Source: Lactobacillales bacterium
GTDB taxonomy: Bacteria; Bacillota; Bacilli; Lactobacillales; Vagococcaceae
Assembly: GCA_015655485.1 (NCBI GenBank)
Contig: JAATEZ010000123.1
Location: 1 to 9,802 of the forward strand
DNA: 9,802 nt
Direction: 5' to 3'
Position 1 is the first letter of the stretch. Each line of letters opens with the position of its first letter. This document shows positions 1 through 5,212 of this stretch, in pieces. The notes under the pieces were generated by a model. It saw only the letters and a list, made by a program, of their open reading frames with translations, ran no database searches and had not been told where the DNA came from. Both the position numbers and the translations under genes were made by a program.

Positions 1-417
1 GGAGAAGAATTTGATGGCATCATAAGTTCTGTCACAAAATTTGGCGTTTTTGTCGAACTCCCAAATACAGTAGAAGGTTTAATTCATGTCAATGCCATGA
101 AACAAGACTATTTTCATTTTGTTGAAAATCGTTTAGCGCTGGTAGGGGAACGTACTGGCTTGACTCTGAAACTAGGCCAAAAGGTACGTGTCCGTGTGAC
201 TAAGGCTGATCCGGAAACAAGAGAAATTGATTTTGATTTGATTTTGGATAAAAAGAATCTGGAAATCTCACAACGAGCTTTGGCAAAGAAGAAAAAAGGC
301 AGCCGCTCAAAGCGACAGAATACCCAAGAAAGATTTTCAAAAAGCAAAAGTACTAAAAAGGGACAGGCAAAAAAACCTTTCTATAAAGGTGTTTCAAAGA
401 AAAAAAAGAAAAAATAA
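1..417 (+). CDS. rnr: Ribonuclease R, C-terminal part (5' end outside window)
   Basis: This is the 3' end of a gene for the RNB-family 3'-5' exoribonuclease RNase R, which degrades structured RNA and, with tmRNA-SmpB, defective mRNAs. The reading frame is open from base 1, so the gene begins upstream; the ATG at 97 is internal. About 138 residues are visible. The first 80 or so form an S1 RNA-binding domain: GEEFDGIISSVTKFGVFVEL, then EGLIHV, and a closing strand near VRVRVTKAD. The last 45 residues are a Lys/Arg/Ser-rich low-complexity tail ending in six lysines, typical of RNase R and known in E. coli to help recruit the enzyme to stalled ribosomes. The catalytic RNB domain is not in the window. 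The tail is encoded through A8 and A6 tracts just before the stop, which could be slippage-prone. smpB follows after 17 nt, so the two are probably co-transcribed. Identity rests on the S1 domain, the basic tail and the neighbour. Confidence 0.93.
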   Translation, partial: GEEFDGIISSVTKFGVFVELPNTVEGLIHVNAMKQDYFHFVENRLALVGERTGLTLKLGQKVRVRVTKADPETREIDFDLILDKKNLEISQRALAKKKKGSRSKRQNTQERFSKSKSTKKGQAKKPFYKGVSKKKKKK

Positions 418-434
418 AGTCGAGGTGATTTCAA

Positions 435-899
435 TTGCCAAAAGGTGAAGGCAAATTGATCGCACAAAATAAAAAAGCTCGTCATGATTATTCAATTGAA
501 GATACTTTAGAAGCAGGTATCGTATTGACAGGAACAGAAATAAAATCTATTCGTAATAGTCGGATCAATCTTAAGGATGGCTATGCAAGGGTCAGAAATG
601 GCGAAGTTTTTTTATACAATGTCCATATCAGCCCGTATGAACAGGGAAACTTATTTAATCATGATCCATTGCGGACAAGAAAACTGCTTCTGCATAAAAA
701 ACAAATCTCTCATCTTATTGGAGAAACTAAAAACACGGGTGTGACTTTGGTTCCATTAAAAGTCTATCTAAAAAATGGTTATGCGAAAGTTTTAATAGGT
801 GTCGCCAGAGGGAAAAAGCAATATGATAAGCGGGAAGATTTAAAAAGGAAAGATGTGGATCGAGAAATCAGTCGAACGATGAAGGGCAGAAATCGTTAA
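435..899 (+). CDS. smpB: SsrA-binding protein SmpB
   Basis: SmpB is the small basic protein that binds the tRNA-like domain of tmRNA and places it in the A site of ribosomes stalled on non-stop mRNA. The product is 154 residues, normal for the family. Recognisable parts are the N-terminal PKGEGKLIAQNKKARHDY, the barrel-core motif GTEIKSIR followed by INLKDGYARV, the stretch YNVHISPYEQGN, and HDPLRTRKLLLHKKQI. The C-terminal basic tail beginning at GKKQYDKRE becomes helical in the decoding centre. The start is a TTG at 435, placed by an SD-like GAGGTGA at 422-428 and by the MPKGEGK family N-terminus; no ATG fits. It lies 17 nt after rnr and is followed by an intrinsic terminator at 956-992. 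The tmRNA gene ssrA is not recognisable in this window. Confidence 0.97.
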   Translation: MPKGEGKLIAQNKKARHDYSIEDTLEAGIVLTGTEIKSIRNSRINLKDGYARVRNGEVFLYNVHISPYEQGNLFNHDPLRTRKLLLHKKQISHLIGETKNTGVTLVPLKVYLKNGYAKVLIGVARGKKQYDKREDLKRKDVDREISRTMKGRNR

Positions 900-955
900 A
901 ACAACCTCTAAAATTTTTTGAATGAGCTGAATCAGGTTAAAGGAACAGCTATTTT

Positions 956-992
956 AAACAGTGCTGACTATACAAGGTCCACACTGTTTTTT
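956..992 (+). terminator. Intrinsic terminator of rnr-smpB
   Basis: AAACAGTG (956-963) pairs perfectly with CACTGTTT (982-989). After a 2x2 internal mismatch, GACT (966-969) pairs with GGTC (976-979, one G-U pair), leaving a six-base loop. The T-run at 987-992 follows. This ends the transcript leaving smpB. Confidence 0.85.
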
Positions 993-1066
993 GTTTCAAT
1001 TGAGAAAAATAAGAGGCAGTCTCCTTTGAAAATTACGGCAGAAAAAGAATTTGGTTAAAAAAATTT

Positions 1067-1089
1067 CCATGAAGAGGCATTGGTTTTTT
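1067..1089 (+). terminator. Weak terminator-like hairpin
   Basis: CCATG (1067-1071) pairs with CATTGG (1078-1083) with one bulged T and an AAGAGG loop, followed by six T (1084-1089). The stem is short, so this is only a candidate. It could act as a back-up stop for readthrough from smpB. Confidence 0.3.
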
Positions 1090-1169
1090 ACGTCAGTTTT
1101 TTCGTTATCTTCAAAACTCTTAAAAATATCTTTTTTTTTACCGATAACATTTGGGAGGGAGAATATTTG

Positions 1170-1229
1170 ATGTTTGTCAGCAAAAATAAAAGCAAGAATT
1201 TTTATATTTTTTTTTGTGAACTATGCTAA
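1170..1229 (+). other. Possible 19-codon open frame with a strong ribosome binding site
   Basis: GGGAGGGAG at 1153-1161 is followed at SD-like spacing by ATG (1170) and 19 sense codons ending in TAA (1227-1229). The predicted peptide begins MFVSKNKSKNFYIFF and ends FCELC. No promoter was convincingly seen just upstream, and the length is easily reached by chance. Its only unusual point is the quality of the SD in otherwise featureless sequence. No function can be assigned. Confidence 0.15.
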
Positions 1230-1232
1230 AAT
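1224..1232 (+). promoter_or_regulatory. Possible extended -10 element
   Basis: TGCTAAAAT matches an extended -10 (TGnTAnAAT), but no recognisable -35 lies 16-18 bp upstream, only a T-rich tract. If active it would start a longer atp leader about 290 nt upstream of atpB. Confidence 0.25.
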
Positions 1233-1364
1233 GATTAAGAATCAAGTAATTTTTTCTTTTTTATTTGTCACGACATCTTAAAGGTGTGTTTTTTGCAGGT
1301 TTTTCGGATATTTTTTTCTTTTTTCACTGCTTTTTCCATTAAAAGAAAAAATTAAAAAATTTTC

Positions 1365-1380
1365 ATGAAAACATTTTGAA
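1365..1380. promoter_or_regulatory. cre-like sequence over the atp -35
   Basis: ATGAAAACATTTTGAA fits the catabolite-responsive element consensus WTGNAANCGNWNNCAW except at two positions, including the usually invariant central G. It overlaps the -35 hexamer of the atp promoter, where CcpA binding would repress. The loss of the central CG makes it weak evidence. Confidence 0.2.
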
Positions 1381-1404
1381 TTTTCCTTTGAATGGTGTTA
1401 TGAT
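1376..1404 (+). promoter_or_regulatory. Sigma-A promoter of the atp operon
   Basis: TTGAAT (1376-1381) and TATGAT (1399-1404) are separated by exactly 17 bp, each close to the vegetative consensus, with an A/T-rich upstream region. Transcription would start near 1411, giving a leader of about 119 nt before atpB. Confidence 0.75.
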
Positions 1405-1413
1405 AGTCGTTGT

Positions 1414-1482
1414 CAGAAGAGCAGTAATAAATAATAGAACTATAAGAAATATCTAATATGTCGTTCTTCTGTTTATTTTTTT
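1414..1482 (+). promoter_or_regulatory. Terminator-like hairpin in the atp leader RNA
   Basis: CAGAAGAGC (1414-1422) can pair along nine bases (one G-U) with GTTCTTCTG (1463-1471), enclosing a 40-nt A/T-rich loop, and is followed by the T-rich tail 1472-1482. AGAAC (1436-1440) can alternatively pair with GTTCT (1463-1467), which would compete for the same 3' arm. The 5' arm lies within a few bases of the predicted transcript start. It could be an attenuator or a 5'-end stabilising stem; the large loop makes efficient termination uncertain. Confidence 0.4.
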
Positions 1483-1529
1483 CTTATTAACTGGTTTTCA
1501 TTACTTGTTTGGAAAAGAGGTGAGGCATC

Positions 1530-2243
1530 ATGCAAGAAAAGTCCTGGACCTTTGAAGTCGGAGGTCTGTGGTTTAATGGGACGACCTGTTTGATGGTGAT
1601 ACTGACATGCGTAATTGTGTTTAGTTTGGTTTTTGTTTGTACCAGAAATATGGCACTCAAACCTAAAGGAAAACAAAATGCAATTGAGTGGGTAGTAGAT
1701 TTTGTAAGAGGTATTCTTTCGAGTAATCTGGCTAGTAAAGAAGTATCTGATTTTCATTTATTGGGATTCACACTTTTTCTATTTGTTTTTGTCGCCAATA
1801 TGTTGGGGCTGGTCACTAAGATCGTTGTTGGTGATACCAGCTATTGGAAGAGTCCGACCGCTGATCCATTAGTTACACTTACCCTGGCTTTGCTCGTCAT
1901 TATTTTAACAAATTTTTTCTCAGTCAAGAAATTCGGACTTAAAGGGTATTTTGTAAACAGCTATTTAAAACCGGTCGGCTTTTTAGCGCCAGTCAAGATT
2001 CTCGAAGAGTTCACCAATGTATTAACGTTGGGCTTACGGTTATACGGGAATTTATTTGTTGGAGAGATTTTGCTTGGATTGATCGCGGGTATGGGGATCA
2101 GTAAACTATGGATGTTCTCGTTTGCGGTAGTGTTGGAAATGATCTGGCAGGCATTTTCGATTTTTATAGGGGGGATCCAGTCGTATGTTTTTGTGACTTT
2201 GGCAATGGTTTATTTAGCCCATAAACTGGAAGTAGAAGAATAA
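1530..2243 (+). CDS. atpB: ATP synthase Fo subunit a
   Basis: Subunit a is the membrane stator that forms the two proton half-channels beside the c-ring. The product is 237 residues with about five or six hydrophobic helices, roughly at 17-38, 76-98, 113-131, 170-190 and 195-232. The signature LGLRLYGNLFVGE contains the essential stator arginine R170. Q217 in IGGIQSYVF is at the conserved polar position of the last helix. G178, eight residues after R170, is the ordinary glycine; alkaliphilic Bacillus have lysine there. The ATG at 1530 has the SD GAGGTGAGG at 1517-1525. It is the first gene of the operon, with no atpI seen upstream, and atpE follows after 33 nt. The length is normal and there is no sign of damage. 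Confidence 0.97.
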   Translation: MQEKSWTFEVGGLWFNGTTCLMVILTCVIVFSLVFVCTRNMALKPKGKQNAIEWVVDFVRGILSSNLASKEVSDFHLLGFTLFLFVFVANMLGLVTKIVVGDTSYWKSPTADPLVTLTLALLVIILTNFFSVKKFGLKGYFVNSYLKPVGFLAPVKILEEFTNVLTLGLRLYGNLFVGEILLGLIAGMGISKLWMFSFAVVLEMIWQAFSIFIGGIQSYVFVTLAMVYLAHKLEVEE

Positions 2244-2276
2244 AAAAGATTGTAAAAATTAGGAGGAAAAAAGATT

Positions 2277-2489
2277 ATGAATTATATCGCAGCAGCAATC
2301 GCAGTAGCAGGAGCAGCCATCGCAGCCGCTTATGGTAATGGAAAGGTAATATCAAAAACTTTAGAATCAATGACTCGTCAACCAGAAATGTCCGGTCAAT
2401 TAAGAAGCACTATGTTTATCGGAGTTGGAATGATCGAAGCAGTTCCAATCATGGCTGTTGTTGTCGGCTTCATTTTAGCGTTCAAATAA
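2277..2489 (+). CDS. atpE: ATP synthase Fo subunit c
   Basis: This is the proteolipid that forms the rotating c-ring. It has 70 residues and two membrane helices joined by the conserved polar loop R34-Q35-P36. The proton-carrying carboxylate is E54 in MIEAVP, with P57 after it. Alanine follows the carboxylate rather than the Ser/Thr pattern of sodium-binding rings, so the coupling ion is probably H+. In helix 1 the GxGxGxG packing motif (positions 16-22) reads A16-A18-G20-G22, so its first two glycines are alanines. The SD AGGAGGA (2261-2267), nine bases before the ATG, is the best in the operon, fitting the need for many more c than other subunits. The 83-nt gap to atpF carries two hairpins. 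Confidence 0.97.
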   Translation: MNYIAAAIAVAGAAIAAAYGNGKVISKTLESMTRQPEMSGQLRSTMFIGVGMIEAVPIMAVVVGFILAFK

Positions 2490-2505
2490 ATTGATGACGA
2501 TGAAG

Positions 2506-2543
2506 GCAGAACATCTCAGGATCGTTGCTGCTTTCTTTCTATT
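2506..2543 (+). promoter_or_regulatory. Intercistronic hairpin after atpE
   Basis: GCAG-AAC-ATC (2506-2515, 5' arm) pairs with GAT-GTT-CTGC (within 2520-2531, 3' arm) with two single-base bulges and a TCAG loop. A pyrimidine-rich stretch follows to 2543. The tail is broken by C and A, so this resembles a weak terminator or an mRNA 3'-end stabiliser more than a full stop. Confidence 0.45.
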
Positions 2544-2561
2544 TGCCTATAGGAAGGGAAG
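2531..2561 (+). promoter_or_regulatory. Hairpin masking the atpF ribosome binding site
   Basis: CTTTCTTTCT (2531-2540) can pair along ten consecutive bases, three of them G-U, with GGAAGGGAAG (2552-2561), closing an 11-nt loop. The 3' arm is the only SD-like sequence before the atpF ATG at 2573. When folded it would reduce atpF initiation. It shares only base 2531 with the preceding hairpin, so both could form nearly side by side. Confidence 0.45.
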
Positions 2562-2572
2562 TGTAAAAAAAC

Positions 2573-3085
2573 ATGTTTAATTATCTAGTGGTGGCTGAAG
2601 CACAAAACACAACTCTAGGTACGATGATCGTGGTGACCCTATCCATTGTATTATTACTGGCAGCCATCAAAAAATTTGCCTGGGGAGCTATCGTGAATAT
2701 TTTGACTCAGCGCGAGGAAAAGATATCTAATGATATCGATTCTGCTGAAAAGTCAAAAATAGAAGCGGAAAGCTTGAAGGAAAAACGAGCTTCAGAATTG
2801 CTTAATTCTAAAACTGAGGCAGTGAAAATTGTACAGGATTCAAAAGATTATGCTGAAAAAAATCGCCAGTCTCTTTTAGCAGAGGCTAGGCAGGAAGCGA
2901 ATCAGTTAAAAGAAAAAGCAAAGACTGATATTGCTGTTGAAAAAGAACTTGCTTTTGTTGGCATAAAAAAAGATGTAGCTTCTCTTTCAGTGGAGATCGC
3001 AGCGAAAATCTTAAAAAAAGAATTGAATGAAGAAACGCATTCTGCCTTGATCGACTCTTATATCGAAGGGTTGGATAATAAATGA
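2573..3085 (+). CDS. atpF: ATP synthase Fo subunit b
   Basis: Subunit b is the peripheral stalk that ties the a subunit to the alpha/beta head through delta. It has 170 residues: a short N-terminus, one membrane helix at about 15-34 (GTMIVVTLSIVLLLAAI), then a long, charged Lys/Glu/Ala-rich helix from about 46 to 150, as expected for the b dimer coiled coil. The conserved segment after the membrane is FAWGAIVNILTQREEKI. The purine-rich SD at 2551-2561 is weaker and more distant than that of atpE and can be sequestered by an upstream pyrimidine tract. The 3' end overlaps atpH by four bases (ATGA), indicating translational coupling. Confidence 0.95.
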   Translation: MFNYLVVAEAQNTTLGTMIVVTLSIVLLLAAIKKFAWGAIVNILTQREEKISNDIDSAEKSKIEAESLKEKRASELLNSKTEAVKIVQDSKDYAEKNRQSLLAEARQEANQLKEKAKTDIAVEKELAFVGIKKDVASLSVEIAAKILKKELNEETHSALIDSYIEGLDNK

Positions 3086-3624
3086 AGTTAGACAGATACA
3101 CAGTGGGGAAACGCTATGGTAAAGCTTTGTTTACATTAGCTTTAGAAAAGGATCAAGTAGATTCGATATTTCAAGATCTATTAAAGCTAAGAGAGATTTT
3201 CGAAGAGATTCTGGATCTTGGAGAAGTCTTAAGCGATGTTCGGCTTCAAGAACATGAGAAGCAAACGATTGTGGCGGAACTGGAAAAAGGATTTTGTGGT
3301 TATGTCAGGAATTTTATCCAAGTCGTTTTTGAAAATCGTCGTATGGATGATATTCCTTTGATGATCGATGAATATGAACGACGATATAATGAACATTCTA
3401 AAATTATAGTTGGAAAAATCATAACAGCTGTCCCCATTTCCGCAGATCAGACAAAAAGCATCGAGACCGCTTTTGCAAAAAAAGTCGGATATCTTTTTGC
3501 GAAACTCGAAAATGTTGTGGATCCATCTATTATTGGAGGCGTGATCACTGAAGCGGATCATTTAGTCATTGATGGCAGTATCCAAACTCAGTTGCAAAAA
3601 ATTCAGAAATTATTATTAAAATAG
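3082..3624 (+). CDS. atpH: ATP synthase F1 subunit delta
   Basis: Subunit delta sits on top of F1 and joins the alpha subunits to the b stalk. The 180-residue product begins MKLDRYTVGKRYGKALFTLA, the usual delta N-terminus in which Y-A/G-x-ALF is conserved. It continues with a helical N-terminal domain to about residue 105 and a C-terminal domain with KIITAVPIS and IIGGVIT, typical of the family. The ATG at 3082 overlaps the atpF stop in an ATGA arrangement, with a GAAGGG SD inside the end of atpF. A 32-nt gap with a small hairpin separates it from atpA. Length and motifs are normal. Confidence 0.95.
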   Translation: MKLDRYTVGKRYGKALFTLALEKDQVDSIFQDLLKLREIFEEILDLGEVLSDVRLQEHEKQTIVAELEKGFCGYVRNFIQVVFENRRMDDIPLMIDEYERRYNEHSKIIVGKIITAVPISADQTKSIETAFAKKVGYLFAKLENVVDPSIIGGVITEADHLVIDGSIQTQLQKIQKLLLK

Positions 3625-3625
3625 C

Positions 3626-3640
3626 CATTCAGTGTGAATG
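3626..3640 (+). other. Small hairpin before the atpA ribosome binding site
   Basis: CATTC (3626-3630) pairs perfectly with GAATG (3636-3640) across a five-base loop, three bases upstream of the atpA SD (AGAGGTG, 3644-3650). A five-pair stem is marginal; it has no T-run and is not a terminator. Confidence 0.3.
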
Positions 3641-3656
3641 TGAAGAGGTGAAGATT

Positions 3657-5183
3657 GTGAGCATTAAAGCGGAAGAAATCAGTGCGCTAATAAAACAGCA
3701 AATTGAAAATTATGAACAAGAACTATCTGTTGAAGAGGTAGGCGTCGTAACTTACGTTGGTGATGGAATAGCGCGTGCTCATGGGTTAGAAAACGCGATG
3801 TCTGGTGAATTATTAGAGTTTTCGAACGGGGCTTTTGGCATGGCTCAAAATCTGGAAACGAACGATGTCGGAATTATTGTTTTAGGAGACTTTGAAACGA
3901 TTCGTGAAGGCGACCGTGTGAAGAGAACAGGTAAAATCATGGAAGTTCCTGTCGGCGAAGCTTTGATTGGACGCGTAGTCAATCCATTGGGACAGCCAAT
4001 AGACGGTTTAGGAGAAATCAAAACTGAAGCAACAAGACCTGTGGAAGCTGCGGCTCCAACAGTCATGGAACGTAAATCAGTCAGTGAACCGCTTCAAACT
4101 GGTTTAAAAGCGATCGATGCCTTAGTACCTATAGGCAGAGGTCAACGGGAATTGATCATCGGAGATCGTAAGACAGGTAAAACTTCGATCGCGATCGATA
4201 CGATCATCAATCAAAAAGGCGAAGGTATGATTTGTATTTATGTAGCGATCGGCCAGAAAGAATCTACAGTTCGGGCTCAAGTTGAAACTTTGCGTAAATT
4301 CGGCGCTATGGAATATACAATCGTTGTGACAGCTGGTGCGTCACAGCCGGCACCCTTGCTTTATATCGCTCCGTATGCCGGCGCAGCAATGGGTGAAGAA
4401 TTTATGTATAATGGAAAACACGTTTTGGTCGTTTATGATGATTTATCAAAACAAGCGGCGGCTTATCGTGAAATATCCCTTTTACTTCGTCGTCCGCCGG
4501 GTCGTGAGGCTTATCCCGGAGATGTGTTTTATTTGCATTCACGTTTGTTGGAACGTGCGGCTAAATTGAGTGATGAGTTAGGCGGCGGTTCTATGACGGC
4601 TTTGCCTTTTGTAGAGACACAGGCCGGAGATATTTCAGCTTATATTCCTACAAACGTTATTTCAATTACAGACGGGCAGATTTTTCTGGAGAGCGATTTA
4701 TTTTATTCTGGTGTTCGTCCGGCTGTTGATGCGGGTCTTTCTGTATCTAGGGTCGGCGGATCGGCTCAAATCAAAGCAATGAAGAAGGTCGCCGGAACGT
4801 TACGTTTAGACTTGGCAAGTTATCGTGAATTAGAAGCCTTTACTCAGTTTGGTTCTGATTTGGATGAAGCCACTCAGGCAAAGCTGAATCGAGGCAAGAG
4901 AACAATTGAGATTTTAAAACAGGGATTGCATGAACCTTTAGCTGTTGAAAAACAGGTTACGATCCTGTTTGCTTTGACACACGGGCTTCTGGACAGTATC
5001 CCAGTGGCAGATGTTTTACGATTTGAAAAAGAATTGTTCAACTTTATTGAACAAAATGCCGGCGAAATTTTTGAAGAAATTCGTACGACAAAGGAATTGC
5101 CGGATGAGAAAAAATTTGAAAAGGCAATTAGTGATTTCAAGCAAATTTTTGACACTTCAAAAAGTCGTAAAGCCAATGTTTAA
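3657..5183 (+). CDS. atpA: ATP synthase F1 subunit alpha
   Basis: Alpha carries the non-catalytic nucleotide sites and donates the arginine finger to the catalytic sites on beta. The 508-residue length is normal. The Walker A motif GDRKTGKT is at 169-176, with lysine at 172 where many alpha subunits have glutamine. Walker B is VLVVYDD, with D261. The region LLLRRPPGREAYPGDVFYLH is strongly conserved, and the arginine finger is R365 in VSRVGGSAQ. The open frame also allows a GTG at 3648, but that codon lies within the SD. I choose GTG 3657, which gives the family N-terminus MSIKAEEIS with the SD AGAGGTG at 3644-3650 at proper spacing. It lies between atpH (32-nt gap) and atpG (29-nt gap). Confidence 0.97.
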   Translation: MSIKAEEISALIKQQIENYEQELSVEEVGVVTYVGDGIARAHGLENAMSGELLEFSNGAFGMAQNLETNDVGIIVLGDFETIREGDRVKRTGKIMEVPVGEALIGRVVNPLGQPIDGLGEIKTEATRPVEAAAPTVMERKSVSEPLQTGLKAIDALVPIGRGQRELIIGDRKTGKTSIAIDTIINQKGEGMICIYVAIGQKESTVRAQVETLRKFGAMEYTIVVTAGASQPAPLLYIAPYAGAAMGEEFMYNGKHVLVVYDDLSKQAAAYREISLLLRRPPGREAYPGDVFYLHSRLLERAAKLSDELGGGSMTALPFVETQAGDISAYIPTNVISITDGQIFLESDLFYSGVRPAVDAGLSVSRVGGSAQIKAMKKVAGTLRLDLASYRELEAFTQFGSDLDEATQAKLNRGKRTIEILKQGLHEPLAVEKQVTILFALTHGLLDSIPVADVLRFEKELFNFIEQNAGEIFEEIRTTKELPDEKKFEKAISDFKQIFDTSKSRKANV

Positions 5184-5212
5184 GGCAGCAGCAGAAAGAT
5201 GGTGAATTTTTG

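Larger units (their letters stand above)
900..1529. other. 630-base T-rich intergenic region between smpB and atpB
   Basis: No established gene lies here on either strand. In order it contains the smpB terminator, a weaker hairpin with a T-run (1067-1089), a strong SD-like sequence before a 19-codon open frame (1153-1229), an isolated extended -10 (1224-1232), several long T-tracts, the atp operon promoter (1376-1404) and the transcribed atp leader (from about 1411). I found no atpI-like frame, tmRNA or tRNA. The minus-strand open frame at 1473-1757 is mostly antisense to atpB and is judged a shadow. Confidence 0.8.
2494..2580 (+). other. 28-codon open frame bridging atpE and atpF
   Basis: An ATG at 2494, five bases after the atpE stop, opens a 28-codon frame that runs across the whole atpE-atpF gap and stops at 2578-2580, just inside atpF in another frame. 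The predicted peptide starts MTMKAEHLRIVAAFFLFAY and ends in a basic stretch. It has no SD of its own and would need reinitiation by ribosomes leaving atpE. A frame this short can occur by chance. If translated, it would unfold the two hairpins in the gap and could couple atpF translation to atpE. Confidence 0.2.

Noticed and set aside
97..417. A separate 106-residue lysine-rich protein gene
   Set aside because: The same frame is open from base 1 and encodes an S1 domain through the ATG, so this is the end of rnr.
1011..1079. Direct repeat AAGAGGCA at 1011 and 1072
   Set aside because: Two eight-base copies without wider similarity or a shared structure; probably chance.
1104..1148. Inverted repeat GTTATC / GATAAC
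   Set aside because: Only six base pairs with a 33-base A/T-rich spacer; expected by chance in such sequence.
900..1529. tmRNA gene (ssrA) next to smpB
   Set aside because: I found no tag-peptide reading frame ending in Ala-Leu-Ala-Ala, no tRNA-like ends and no 3' CCA-type acceptor; base composition is too T-rich.
1473..1757. 94-codon minus-strand open frame
   Set aside because: It is mostly antisense to the start of atpB, has no recognisable family and no sign of its own ribosome binding site; it is a shadow of the coding strand.
3648..3656. Upstream GTG start for atpA
   Set aside because: This GTG is part of the Shine-Dalgarno sequence; the next in-frame GTG at 3657 gives the family N-terminus at proper spacing.
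4336..4569. 77-codon + strand frame inside atpA, and similar frames inside other atp genes and murA
   Set aside because: All lie within strongly conserved genes in other frames and lack independent start signals or recognisable products.
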